Notes: generated from the sequence alone by a model not told the origin. Positions 1 to 7,042 are shown, counted from the stretch's first letter. The stretch is DNA of 9,268 nucleotides from Lachnospiraceae bacterium (GCA_017443685.1 JAFSYD010000236.1:1-9268); one strand, 5' to 3'. Made by a program: numbers and translations.

Positions 1-1
1 G

Positions 2-1318
2 GATCCGAACGATGCGAACGCGCTCGGCATCGGTATGGTGCACCAGCACTTTAAGCTGGTCGAATGCTTCTCAGTTTTGGACAACATCATTTTGGGTGTC
101 GAGACGACGAAAGGCGGTTTTTTACAGAAGGACGAGGCCAGGAAAAAGGTGATCGCCCTTTCGGAAAAGTACGGCCTGCAGGTTGATCCCGACGCCATCA
201 TCGAGGACATTACGGTCGGTATGCAGCAGCGTACCGAGATTTTGAAAATGCTTTACCGTGACAACGAGATCCTGATCTTCGACGAGCCGACCGCGGTGCT
301 GACGCCGCAGGAGATACAGGAGCTGATGTCGATCATGAAAAATCTTGCGGCAGAGGGGAAGAGCATCCTGTTCATTACCCATAAGCTTGCCGAGATCATG
401 CAGGTTGCGGATCGCTGCAGTGTTCTTCGGAAAGGAAAATATATCGGGACGGTCGACATCAAGGATGCTACGCCGGAGAGCCTTTCGGCGATGATGGTCG
501 GGCGTGATGTCAATTTTATCGTGGAAAAGAAGCCGGCTGCGCCGGGCGATGTCGTGCTCGATATTCAGAATATGACGGTCGCTTCCAAGCGCCACAACAA
601 CAATGCGGTCAACAACGTTTCGATGCAGGTGCACCGCGGCGAGATCGTCTGTATCGCCGGGATCGACGGCAACGGACAGACAGAGTTCGTATACGGGCTT
701 TCGGGCTTAGAGCCGCTGGTTAGCGGCAGGATCGTTTTGGACGGAAAGGATATCACCCATGCCTCGATCCGGGAGCGGCTGACCTCGGGGATGAGCCATA
801 TTCCCGAAGACCGGCATAAGCATGGGCTGGTGCTCGACTATTCGCTCGAAGACAATATTGTTCTGCAGAGGTATTTTGAGCCGGAATTTACCGACAGATT
901 CGGTTTTTTAAAGCGGAAAAATATCCGCGAATACGCGAACAGGCTGATCGATCAATACGACGTCCGTTCGGGACAGGGGGCGATCACGAAGTCGCGTGCG
1001 ATGTCGGGCGGCAACCAGCAGAAGGCGATCATCGCGCGTGAGATCGACAAGAATCCGGAGCTGCTGATCGCGGTACAGCCGACGCGCGGACTCGATGTCG
1101 GCGCGATCGAGTATATCCATAAGCAGCTTGTCGCGCAGCGGGATGCCGGCAAAGGGGTGCTTTTAGTCAGCCTGGAGCTGGATGAGGTTATGAACGTATC
1201 CGACCGGATCTTAGTGATGTACGAGGGTGAGATCGTCGGCGAATTTGATCCGAAGACCGTTACGGTCGAGGAGCTCGGTCTGTATATGGCGGGCTCGAAG
1301 CGGAAGGAGGTTGCTTGA
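2..1318 (+). CDS. nupO: Nucleoside ABC transporter ATP-binding protein (double ATPase), 5' end cut by window
   Basis: This is the energy-coupling subunit of a BmpA/NupNOPQ-type nucleoside importer; two ATPase domains are fused in one cytoplasmic chain. The reading frame is open to the first base of the window, with DPNDANALGIG before the first visible Met, so 438 residues are seen. Family members are about 505-515 residues, so roughly 70-75 N-terminal residues including the first Walker A are missing. Domain 1 shows the Q-loop (MVHQH, nt 35-49), signature VGMQQR (nt 215-232), Walker B ILIFDEP (nt 269-289) and the H-loop His (nt 380-382). Domain 2 has GIDGNGQTE (nt 659-685) in place of a Walker A, signature SGGNQQ (nt 1004-1021) and LLIAVQP (nt 1061-1081), where the catalytic Glu is Gln. 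Such a degenerate second site is usual in this family, which also includes sugar importers of the RbsA type. The neighbouring permeases and nucleoside enzymes decide in favour of nucleosides. nupP begins one base after the stop. Confidence 0.93.
   Translation, partial: DPNDANALGIGMVHQHFKLVECFSVLDNIILGVETTKGGFLQKDEARKKVIALSEKYGLQVDPDAIIEDITVGMQQRTEILKMLYRDNEILIFDEPTAVLTPQEIQELMSIMKNLAAEGKSILFITHKLAEIMQVADRCSVLRKGKYIGTVDIKDATPESLSAMMVGRDVNFIVEKKPAAPGDVVLDIQNMTVASKRHNNNAVNNVSMQVHRGEIVCIAGIDGNGQTEFVYGLSGLEPLVSGRIVLDGKDITHASIRERLTSGMSHIPEDRHKHGLVLDYSLEDNIVLQRYFEPEFTDRFGFLKRKNIREYANRLIDQYDVRSGQGAITKSRAMSGGNQQKAIIAREIDKNPELLIAVQPTRGLDVGAIEYIHKQLVAQRDAGKGVLLVSLELDEVMNVSDRILVMYEGEIVGEFDPKTVTVEELGLYMAGSKRKEVA
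1305..1310 (+). promoter_or_regulatory. Ribosome binding site of nupP
   Basis: AGGAGG lies inside the last codons of nupO, nine bases before the ATG at 1320. It decides the start of nupP: the open frame extends upstream to an ATG at 1227, but that would overlap nupO by about 90 bases and lacks this site. Confidence 0.85.
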
Positions 1319-1319
1319 C

Positions 1320-2429
1320 ATGAAAAAAGAAGGCATCTTAAGAAACTCCGGATTCCAGACGATCTTAGGCTCCCTGCTCTGCATCCTTCTCGGACTGATC
1401 ATCGGTTACATCGTGCTTTTGATCATCAATCCGGCTGGTGCGGGACAGGCGATCCTTGCTATTTTAAAGAACTTCTTATATTACCCGAGCGTGCCGGCGG
1501 CTATGAAATATTTCGGCACCACACTGGTGAAAGCATCCGCGCTTCTGATGTGCTCGCTTTCGGTGCTCTTTGCATGGAAGGTCGGGCTGTTCAATATCGG
1601 TGCGGCGGGCCAGTTCGTGGTCGGCTCCGGTGCGGCGCTGTATTTTGCACTGGCGCTCAATTGTCCGTGGTTTGTCTGCCTGATCGCGGCAGTGATCGTA
1701 GCGGCGATCCTCGGCGGGATTTCCGGTGCCTTAAAGGCGTATTTTAACGTGAACGAAGTCATTTCCTGCATTATGCTCAACTGGATCTCGCTGTATTCGG
1801 TGAATATGATCCTCACCTCGGTAAAGGCGGAATCGACGCCTTATACGAAGTCCTTATCGAGTACGAATAAGGGGGCGCTGCTTCCGAATATGGGGCTCGA
1901 TAAACTGTTTACCAATAACGAGCTGGTGACGGTCGGCGTCATTTTTGCAATTGTGATCGCGATCCTCATCTGGGTGCTCCTGGAAAAGACAAAGCTCGGC
2001 TTCGAGCTGAAAGCGACGGGCATGAATAAGCAGGCGGCGAAATATTGCGGCATGCGCGAAAAGTACAATATCATCTTAACGATGATGATCGCGGGCGGTC
2101 TTGCGGGCTTCGGCGCGGGAATCTTTTACCTGACGGGGATCGAGGAGTGGATGGTACAGCAGACGAGCGTACCGGCGATGGGATTTAACGGCATTGCGGC
2201 GTCCTTCTTGGGCGGTGCGCATCCGATCGGTGCGATCTTTTCCTCCTACTTTATCCAGCACATCACGGGCGGCGGAACGTACGTGGATAAAACGATGTAT
2301 TGTTCGCAGATCTCGGATCTGATCTCGGCGGTGATCATTTACCTCTGCGGTTTCGTTTTGTTCTTTAAGATGTGGCTGAACCGGATGCTCGATAAGAGAG
2401 ATGAAAAACGGAAAGGAGGCGAGGCGTAA
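1320..2429 (+). CDS. nupP: Nucleoside ABC transporter permease, NupP-like
   Basis: This 369-residue integral membrane protein is one half of the translocation channel, of the BPD_transp_2 (branched-chain amino acid/ribose type) permease family. A short basic N-terminus is followed by hydrophobic segments at about residues 13-36, 68-86, 92-112, 116-137, 204-221, 251-271, 288-310 and 331-352. Family marks are FNIGAAGQF (91-99), NEVISCIMLNWI (145-156), the cytoplasmic coupling loop GFELKATGMNKQAAKYCG (227-244) that contacts the ATPase, and GFNGIAASFLGG (288-299). A polar stretch at about 165-200, between two hydrophobic blocks, is probably an outside loop. The start at 1320 is chosen because of the AGGAGG nine bases upstream. 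The stop codon shares one base with the next ATG (TAATG), so nupQ is probably translationally coupled. NupO supplies ATP-driven force and NupQ the second channel half; the binding lipoprotein is outside the window. Confidence 0.93.
   Translation: MKKEGILRNSGFQTILGSLLCILLGLIIGYIVLLIINPAGAGQAILAILKNFLYYPSVPAAMKYFGTTLVKASALLMCSLSVLFAWKVGLFNIGAAGQFVVGSGAALYFALALNCPWFVCLIAAVIVAAILGGISGALKAYFNVNEVISCIMLNWISLYSVNMILTSVKAESTPYTKSLSSTNKGALLPNMGLDKLFTNNELVTVGVIFAIVIAILIWVLLEKTKLGFELKATGMNKQAAKYCGMREKYNIILTMMIAGGLAGFGAGIFYLTGIEEWMVQQTSVPAMGFNGIAASFLGGAHPIGAIFSSYFIQHITGGGTYVDKTMYCSQISDLISAVIIYLCGFVLFFKMWLNRMLDKRDEKRKGGEA
2415..2419 (+). promoter_or_regulatory. Ribosome binding site of nupQ
   Basis: GGAGG (within AAAGGAGGC) sits inside the end of nupP, nine bases before the ATG at 2429. 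With the TAATG overlap it supports coupled translation of the two permeases at matched levels. Confidence 0.8.
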
Positions 2430-3370
2430 TGTTATTACTGATCCAATACACACTGATCTTTTCATCGGTTCTGATCCTGGTTGCCCTCGGCGGCTGCTTT
2501 TCGGAGCACAGCGGCGTGATCAATATCGGTCTGGAGGGGATTATGGTCATCGGCGCGTTGGGAGGCGCCCTTACCATGAAGTACCTTCCGGTGGGCACGA
2601 ATGCGTTTATCGTCATCGTCCTTGTCGTTTTGGCAAGTATGCTGCTGGGGATGATCTTTTCCCTGTTTTTGGGCGTGGCGGCGATCAAATTCAACGCTGA
2701 CCAGACGCTGATCGGCACGGCAATGAACCTGCTCGCTCCGGCGGTGGCGGTTGTCCTTGTACGCGCGATCAATATGTCCGAAAGTCTCGATAACGTATCC
2801 TCGACGATCGCTTACGGCAAGATCAAGAAGGCGTTCATTATGAATTTCGGGAAATTCGAGTTCTCCTGGTTTATGCTGCTGGCGTTTCTCGCTCTGGTCG
2901 GTGCATACGTCGTATTATATAAGACCAGATTCGGCCTGCGTCTGATGGCTTGCGGCGAGCACCCGCAGGCGGCGGACTCCGTCGGTATCAACGTTTACAA
3001 AATGCGTTACGCAGGCGTGCTGATATCCGGAGCGCTCGGCGGATTGGGCGGCCTTGTATACATCACGGCAGGCGTATCCGAGTGGAAATTCGAAAACGGC
3101 GTTGCGGGCTTTGGGTTTTTGGCACTGGCGGTAATGATCTTCGGACAGTGGCGCCCGATCAACATCGGTCTTGCGGCATTGCTGTTTGGTCTGTTCCGCG
3201 CATTGTCGAACGTTTACACCGGCTTTGACGCGCTGGTGGCGCTTAACATCCCAAGTACCGTTTACAATATGTTCCCGTATATCATTTCGCTTATCGTGCT
3301 GATCTTTGTATCCGGCAAGTCACGAGCGCCGAAGGCAGAAGGTATCCCGTACGATAAGGGACAGAGATGA
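2429..3370 (+). CDS. nupQ: Nucleoside ABC transporter permease, NupQ-like
   Basis: This is the second, shorter permease of the same importer: 313 residues, BPD_transp_2 family. Diagnostic stretches are SGVINIGLEGIM (28-39), the conserved mark of this subunit, DQTLIGTAMNLLAP (91-104), the coupling loop GLRLMACGEHPQAADSVGIN (169-188), and GFGFLALAVMIFGQWRP (227-243). Hydrophobic segments lie at about 5-22, 34-51, 58-86, 98-112, 147-165, 195-213, 227-240, 244-260 and 277-296, and the C-terminus is basic and polar. It differs from NupP in lacking the N-terminal basic extension and the long outside loop, as expected for a heterodimeric channel. The start at 2429 overlaps the nupP stop by one base. 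It is followed by a 55-base gap with no terminator, and then by the uridine phosphorylase homologue, so transport and breakdown are probably co-transcribed. Confidence 0.93.
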   Translation: MLLLIQYTLIFSSVLILVALGGCFSEHSGVINIGLEGIMVIGALGGALTMKYLPVGTNAFIVIVLVVLASMLLGMIFSLFLGVAAIKFNADQTLIGTAMNLLAPAVAVVLVRAINMSESLDNVSSTIAYGKIKKAFIMNFGKFEFSWFMLLAFLALVGAYVVLYKTRFGLRLMACGEHPQAADSVGINVYKMRYAGVLISGALGGLGGLVYITAGVSEWKFENGVAGFGFLALAVMIFGQWRPINIGLAALLFGLFRALSNVYTGFDALVALNIPSTVYNMFPYIISLIVLIFVSGKSRAPKAEGIPYDKGQR

Positions 3371-3425
3371 TATGCCGGCTTTACGGTGCATTAGGATAAT
3401 CTGACAGTGAAAACAGGAGGATGTT
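3371..3425 (+). other. Short intergenic region nupQ-udp with strong RBS
   Basis: This 55-base gap contains AGGAGG at 3415-3420, five bases before the udp ATG at 3426. A GATAAT at 3395-3400 resembles a -10 box but has no recognisable -35 partner 16-18 bases upstream. No hairpin followed by a T run is present, so transcription from nupQ probably reads through. Confidence 0.6.
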
Positions 3426-4202
3426 ATGAAGAATTATTCGGAAAATCCAGATAAGCTGTATCATATCCAGGTCGCAAAAGGGGAGGTCGGGCGGTATGTG
3501 ATCCTGCCCGGCGATCCGAAGCGCTGTGAGAAGATTGCGCAGTATTTTGATGATCCGCAGTTCGTTGCGGACAATCGGGAGTATGTTACTTATACAGGTA
3601 TGCTCGACGGGGAAAAGGTTTCCGTCACCTCGACCGGTATCGGAGGCCCGTCCGCGGCGATCGCGATGGAGGAGCTGTACCGCTGCGGCGCGGATACCTT
3701 TCTTCGGATCGGTACCTGCGGAGGGATGCAGACGGAGGTGATGAGCGGTGATATCGTGATCACGACGGGCTCGATCCGCGCGGAGGGAACGAGCCGGGAG
3801 TACGCGCCCATCGAGTTCCCCGCGGTCGCGAATATCGACGTGGTGAATGCGCAGATCGCGGCGGCAAAGGAGCTTGGCTACGCCTTCCATGTCGGCGTGT
3901 CCCAGAGCAAGGATTCGTTCTACGGACAGCACGAGCCGGAGGTGAAGCCGGTCAGCTACGACCTTTTGAACAAGTGGGAAGCGTGGAAGCGCTTAGGCTG
4001 TCTTGCGTCCGAGATGGAGTCGGCGGCGCTCTTTACGGTGGCAAGCGCTTTGGGCGTACGCTGCGGTTCGAGCTTCCTTGTCGTGGCGAATCAGGAACGG
4101 GAGAAGCTCGGGCTTGAAAATCCCGTGGTACACGATACGGACAGGGCGATCCGCGTTACGGTGGAAGCGGTGCGCAGGCTGATCGCAATGGACAGGGGAT
4201 AG
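3426..4202 (+). CDS. udp: Uridine phosphorylase-family nucleoside phosphorylase
   Basis: This cytoplasmic enzyme of 258 residues (E. coli Udp about 253) belongs to nucleoside phosphorylase family I. It is predicted to split uridine, and perhaps other nucleosides, with phosphate into base plus ribose-1-phosphate. Family marks in order are LPGDPKR (27-33) with phosphate-binding Arg33, REYV with Arg51, STGIGGPS (69-76), FLRIGTCGG (92-100) with Arg94 and Thr97, EFPAVA (130-135), and SEMESAALF (195-203) with Glu196, Met197 and Glu198 at the positions used for ribose binding in the E. coli enzyme. The base-recognition segment differs: E. coli has FYPGQER, with Gln166 and Arg168 holding uracil, whereas here it is FYGQHEP, which keeps the Gln but has no Arg two residues later. 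Substrate preference is therefore less certain than the fold. It sits between the importer and deoB, which supports a nucleoside role. A strong AGGAGG five bases upstream fixes the start. Confidence 0.87.
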   Translation: MKNYSENPDKLYHIQVAKGEVGRYVILPGDPKRCEKIAQYFDDPQFVADNREYVTYTGMLDGEKVSVTSTGIGGPSAAIAMEELYRCGADTFLRIGTCGGMQTEVMSGDIVITTGSIRAEGTSREYAPIEFPAVANIDVVNAQIAAAKELGYAFHVGVSQSKDSFYGQHEPEVKPVSYDLLNKWEAWKRLGCLASEMESAALFTVASALGVRCGSSFLVVANQEREKLGLENPVVHDTDRAIRVTVEAVRRLIAMDRG

Positions 4203-4221
4203 ATTTCGATTTTTTACGAAA

Positions 4222-4237
4222 GGGGGAACGATACGTG
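4222..4237 (+). promoter_or_regulatory. Ribosome binding site and GTG start of deoB
   Basis: GGGGG at 4222-4226 (within AAAGGGGGA) precedes a GTG start at 4235 by eight bases. The GTG gives an N-terminus (M)[13 protein letters not shown] that matches the usual DeoB start, and no in-frame ATG lies nearby upstream. The 32-base gap also holds a weak TTTCG/CGAAA pair (4204-4208 and 4217-4221), too short to call a structure. Confidence 0.75.
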
Positions 4238-5425
4238 GAAGCTTATAAAAGAGTATTTGTCGTGGTCCTGGATTCGCTCGGTATCGGCGCGATGCCGGAT
4301 TCCGAAAAATTCGGGGACGTCGGCGTGGATACCTTTGGACATATTCTGGACACACAGGGGGCGCTTGACATTCCGAATCTTACAAAGCTGGGAATGCTGA
4401 ACCTGCACCCGTCTTTTGTGATGGAAGGCGTTAAAAAGCCGATGGGGCGCTATATGCGTATGGCAGAGGCATCCGACAGCAAGGACACGATGACCGGACA
4501 CTGGGAAATGATGGGCATCCATACGACAAAGCCCTTCGTAACCTTTACGGATACGGGATTCCCACCGGAGCTGATCGATGAGCTGGAAAAGCGCTGCGGC
4601 AAAAAAGTCATCGGCAACAAGAGCGCGTCCGGAACCGAGATCATCGAGGAGCTCGGCGAGCAGGAGATCAAAAACGGTGAGATGATCGTATATACGTCGG
4701 CGGATTCCGTATTGCAGATAGCGGGCAACGAAGAGACGTTTGATCTTGCGAACCTTTACCGCTGCTGCGAGATCGCGAGAGAGCTTTGCATGAAGGACGA
4801 ATGGCGTGTCGGCCGCGTCATCGCAAGACCTTATGTCGGAAAGAAAAAGGGTGAGTTCAAACGCACCTCCAACCGGCATGATTACGCGTTAAAGCCGACG
4901 AACGCGACGGCACTGAACGCATTGAAGGACGCTGGATATGATGTGATAAGCGTCGGAAAGATCGCGGACATCTTCTGCGAGGAAGGGATTACCGAAGGGA
5001 ACCATTCGGATTCCTCCGTACACGGAATGGAGCAGACGATCGACATTTGCCGGAAAGAATTTAACGGCCTGTGCTTTACGAATCTGGTCGATTTTGACGC
5101 GCTCTGGGGACACAGGCGCAACCCGAAGGGCTACGGCGAGGAGATCGAAAGATTCGATAAGAACCTGGGCGTGCTGATGGATGAAATGCGCGACGACGAT
5201 CTTCTGATCCTGACGGCGGACCACGGCAACGATCCGACGTATACGGGAACCGATCATACGAGAGAGTATGTGCCGTTTATCGCGTATTCGAAAAAGATGG
5301 CAGATGGCGGGGCGCTTCCCGAGACGGATACTTTTGCGGTGATCGGGGCATCCATCGCTGAGAACTTCGGCGTGGCGATGCCGGAGGGTACGATCGGGAC
5401 ATCGATCCTCGATCGGCTTGTGTAA
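4235..5425 (+). CDS. deoB: Phosphopentomutase
   Basis: DeoB interconverts (deoxy)ribose-1-phosphate and (deoxy)ribose-5-phosphate, feeding sugar released by the two flanking phosphorylases into the pentose phosphate pathway or, for deoxyribose, to aldolase cleavage. It is a cytoplasmic, metal-dependent enzyme of the alkaline phosphatase superfamily. The 396-residue length fits (B. subtilis about 394). Visible active-site features are [13 protein letters not shown] (11-23) with metal ligand Asp13, [11 protein letters not shown] (84-94) with the phosphorylated Thr85, [11 protein letters not shown] (283-293) with Asp288 and His293, and [20 protein letters not shown] (327-346) with Asp329, His330 and His341. 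These match the two-manganese site described for the Bacillus enzyme with a small shift in numbering. The cap domain lies at about 100-220. The start is GTG. All key residues are present, so the enzyme should be active. The stop is followed three bases later, in the same frame, by the next gene. Confidence 0.97.
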   Translation: MEAYKRVFVVVLDSLGIGAMPDSEKFGDVGVDTFGHILDTQGALDIPNLTKLGMLNLHPSFVMEGVKKPMGRYMRMAEASDSKDTMTGHWEMMGIHTTKPFVTFTDTGFPPELIDELEKRCGKKVIGNKSASGTEIIEELGEQEIKNGEMIVYTSADSVLQIAGNEETFDLANLYRCCEIARELCMKDEWRVGRVIARPYVGKKKGEFKRTSNRHDYALKPTNATALNALKDAGYDVISVGKIADIFCEEGITEGNHSDSSVHGMEQTIDICRKEFNGLCFTNLVDFDALWGHRRNPKGYGEEIERFDKNLGVLMDEMRDDDLLILTADHGNDPTYTGTDHTREYVPFIAYSKKMADGGALPETDTFAVIGASIAENFGVAMPEGTIGTSILDRLV

Positions 5426-5428
5426 GCT

Positions 5429-6073
5429 ATGAAAGAGAAACTGTTTGCGCGGTATACGCCGGGGAAGGTGATCCTTGCGGTCATCGGGATCCTGTTTGCC
5501 GGTTCGGGCATTGCCGTTGTGGGCGTGGCGAACTTAGGCTATGATTCGGTCGGGATCCTTTACGACGGCATACGAAGCGCGGCGCATCTGACGCCGGCGC
5601 AGCTTGGCGTGGCATCGAATATCACGAACGCGGCCCTGATGGTGTTGGTCTTCCTTTTGAATCGCCATTACATCAACATCGGGACGTTCATTTACGTGCT
5701 GCCCTACGGCTTTGTCGTCGATACGACGGGCAGGATCCTGCGAATGGTGGTCGATGAGCAGACGCTGCCCCTTTTTGCGCGGATTGTTATCGCGGTCTTT
5801 GGCTATGTGGTTTTGTATCTGGGAGTATCCATGTTCATTGTGGCGGATATCGGACTCGACCCTTTTACCGGTATCGTTATGGTGATCAACGACAAGGTGA
5901 AAAAGGCGTTTCAGAAAACGAAGATCTGCTTTGACATCTGCTGTATCATCATCGGGACGCTTTTGGGCGGAAAGCTCGGCGTGATCACGCTGGTGACGGC
6001 GTTCGCGGCAGGGCCTTTGATCGGGCATTTCGCGGAAGAGCTGAAGCGGTTTATGGGTAAAAGAAAAGAGTAA
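5429..6073 (+). CDS. YczE/YitT-like integral membrane protein of unknown role
   Basis: This 214-residue membrane protein resembles the YczE/YyaS/YitT-like group (COG2364 type), whose function is not established. Hydrophobic segments lie at about 13-36, 61-78, 83-98, 114-139, 168-185 and 186-203, giving five or six helices. The basic C-terminus (KRFMGKRKE) is probably cytoplasmic. Two halves look related: VANLGYDSVGI (33-43) resembles VADIGLDPFTGI (138-149), each just after the first helix of its half, and each half ends in a Gly/Pro-containing helix before an acidic or polar residue. This suggests an internal duplication, as in many small transporters. It starts three bases after the deoB stop (TAA GCT ATG), in the same frame, with no clear Shine-Dalgarno, so translation probably depends on coupling with deoB. 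Its place between deoB and pnp suggests a link to nucleosides, bases or pentoses, perhaps base export, but that is inference from position only. Confidence 0.8.
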   Translation: MKEKLFARYTPGKVILAVIGILFAGSGIAVVGVANLGYDSVGILYDGIRSAAHLTPAQLGVASNITNAALMVLVFLLNRHYINIGTFIYVLPYGFVVDTTGRILRMVVDEQTLPLFARIVIAVFGYVVLYLGVSMFIVADIGLDPFTGIVMVINDKVKKAFQKTKICFDICCIIIGTLLGGKLGVITLVTAFAAGPLIGHFAEELKRFMGKRKE

Positions 6074-6092
6074 CGATATAAGTTATTTAGAT

Positions 6093-6123
6093 TGCAAAAA
6101 GACAGGCCGGGAGTATTTTTGCA
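6093..6123. repeat. Perfect 8-bp inverted repeat in the gap before pnp
   Basis: TGCAAAAA (6093-6100) and TTTTTGCA (6116-6123) are exact reverse complements separated by 15 bases. As RNA this would be a weak, A/U-rich hairpin ending directly before GGGAGG (6124-6129). As DNA it could be a binding site for a dimeric regulator. It lacks the GC-rich stem and trailing T run of an intrinsic terminator. TTGCAA (6092-6097) and TATTTT (6114-6119) with a 16-base spacer also make a poor promoter match overlapping the repeat. Confidence 0.45.
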
Positions 6124-6137
6124 GGGAGGAAAGAAAG

Positions 6138-6142
6138 AGAGG
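6138..6142 (+). promoter_or_regulatory. Ribosome binding site deciding the pnp start
   Basis: AGAGG at 6138-6142 lies eight bases before the ATG at 6151. A TTG at 6145 in the same frame would add two residues but is only two bases from this site; the stronger GGGAGG at 6124-6129 is 15 bases from the TTG and 21 from the ATG. The ATG is therefore preferred. Confidence 0.65.
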
Positions 6143-6150
6143 TTTTGATT

Positions 6151-6975
6151 ATGAGCGCAGTATATGAAAAGTTGCAGTCGTGCGCAAAAAGCGTGCGCGA
6201 AAAGACGGATTTTAAGCCGGAAGTTGCGCTGGTCTTAGGATCGGGGCTGGGAGATTTTGCCGATACGGATGTAAAGGTCGAGCAGCGGATTGAGTATTCC
6301 GATATCGAAGGCTTCCCGACCTCGACGGTCGTCGGGCACAAGGGGCAGTTCGTGTTCGGTTATGTGGGCGATGTGCCGGTGGTCGTGATGCAGGGCAGGG
6401 TGCATTATTATGAAGGATATCCGGTGACGGATGTTGTCCTGCCGACGCGCGTGATGGGAATGCTCGGCGCGAAAAAGCTGATCCTTACCAATGCGGCGGG
6501 CGGTGTGAATTTTGGTTACCGGCCGGGGGATCTGATGGTGATCTCGGATCATCTGATCCATGGCGTGCCGAATCCGCTGATCGGTGAGAATATCGAAGAG
6601 CTTGGCGTCCGCTTCCCGGATATGAGCGAGATCTACAGCGTGCGGACGCGTGACTGCATCAAAAAGACCGCGATGGAAATGGGTATTTACGTCAGGGAAG
6701 GCGTATATGTGCAGATGAGCGGTCCTTCCTATGAGACGCCGGCGGAGATCCGGATGGTAAGAGGATGGGGCGCGGACGCCGTCGGTATGTCAACCGCGGT
6801 CGAAGCGATCGCCGCGCGGCATATGGGCATTGAAGTCTGCGGTATTTCCTGCATCTCGAATATGGCAGCGGGAATGACGAAGGAGCAGCTGTCCCACAAG
6901 GATGTCCAGGAGGTGGCCGACCGCGTATCCGCACAGTTTAAGCAGCTGGTGGCCGGGGTGATCGGGGCGATCTGA
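6151..6975 (+). CDS. punA: Purine nucleoside phosphorylase, trimeric type
   Basis: PNP-I splits inosine, guanosine and their deoxy forms with phosphate into purine base plus (deoxy)ribose-1-phosphate in the cytoplasm. The protein has 274 residues from the ATG, the usual length for the trimeric (PunA/human-like) class rather than the hexameric DeoD class. Phosphate-site residues visible are Ser31 in LVLGSGLGDF (28-36 region), His63 in GHKGQF, and Arg83 and His85 in QGRVHYYEG (81-89). Further marks are TNAAGG (113-118), YVQMSGPSYETPAE (186-199) with the base-binding Glu199, VGMSTAVEAIAA (211-222) with Met213 and Ser214, and SCISNMAAGM (233-242) with the purine-contacting Asn237. All expected catalytic positions are present. 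It complements the pyrimidine-type phosphorylase encoded upstream, and its sugar phosphate product is the DeoB substrate. The preceding 77-base gap carries an inverted repeat. No terminator is seen after the gene. Confidence 0.95.
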   Translation: MSAVYEKLQSCAKSVREKTDFKPEVALVLGSGLGDFADTDVKVEQRIEYSDIEGFPTSTVVGHKGQFVFGYVGDVPVVVMQGRVHYYEGYPVTDVVLPTRVMGMLGAKKLILTNAAGGVNFGYRPGDLMVISDHLIHGVPNPLIGENIEELGVRFPDMSEIYSVRTRDCIKKTAMEMGIYVREGVYVQMSGPSYETPAEIRMVRGWGADAVGMSTAVEAIAARHMGIEVCGISCISNMAAGMTKEQLSHKDVQEVADRVSAQFKQLVAGVIGAI

Positions 6976-7013
6976 AAAGAAAAAGGATTTAAATAGAATA
7001 AAAGAAACAGATG

Positions 7014-7042
7014 TGGTAAAATGTTTTTCGGTTACTTATAAT
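7014..7042 (+). promoter_or_regulatory. Candidate sigma-A promoter for the SPFH gene
   Basis: A perfect TATAAT is at 7037-7042; with a 17-base spacer the -35 would be TGGTAA (7014-7019), only three of six matches to consensus. The start of transcription would fall near 7049, just ahead of AAGGAG (7053-7058), seven bases before the ATG at 7066. The 90-base gap around it (6976-7065) is clearly more A/T-rich than the flanking genes, which fits a promoter region and a new transcription unit. Confidence 0.5.

Noticed and set aside
1..6. GGATCC at the very first base as a sign of a cloning junction
   Set aside because: The same hexamer occurs several times inside the window (for example near 5488, 7588 and 8166), and the nupO frame runs through it naturally.
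1227..1319. Upstream extension of nupP to an ATG at 1227
   Set aside because: It would overlap nupO out of frame by about 90 bases and add Arg/Ser-rich sequence unlike permease N-termini; the RBS at 1305-1310 supports 1320.
3395..3400. GATAAT as a -10 box giving udp its own promoter
   Set aside because: No acceptable -35 hexamer lies 16-18 bases upstream and the gap shows no other promoter features.
3372..3404. Ten-codon open frame (ATG...TGA) between nupQ and udp, a possible leader peptide
   Set aside because: Only a weak AAGGG lies 11 bases upstream. There is no run of regulatory codons and no attenuator hairpin, and short frames of this size are expected by chance.
3421..3429. ATG TTA TGA mini-frame overlapping the udp start codon
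   Set aside because: Its ATG touches the AGGAGG with no spacing, so initiation there is unlikely; the udp ATG at 3426 has workable spacing.
3381..3932. Minus-strand open frame (183 codons) covering the udp upstream gap and half of udp
   Set aside because: It is Arg/His/Asp-rich with no family resemblance and lies opposite conserved udp motifs; it is a shadow of coding bias.
7005..7028. AAACA/TGTTT pair followed by Ts after pnp, as a terminator
   Set aside because: The stem is only five A/U-rich pairs with a 12-base loop, too weak for an intrinsic terminator.
7004..7034. Possible extracytoplasmic-function sigma promoter (GAAAC at 7004-7008, as in sigma-W control of the B. subtilis ydj genes)
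   Set aside because: There is no CGT/CGTA at the required 16-17 base spacing; the nearest CGG begins 20 bases downstream. The TATAAT box is a better candidate.
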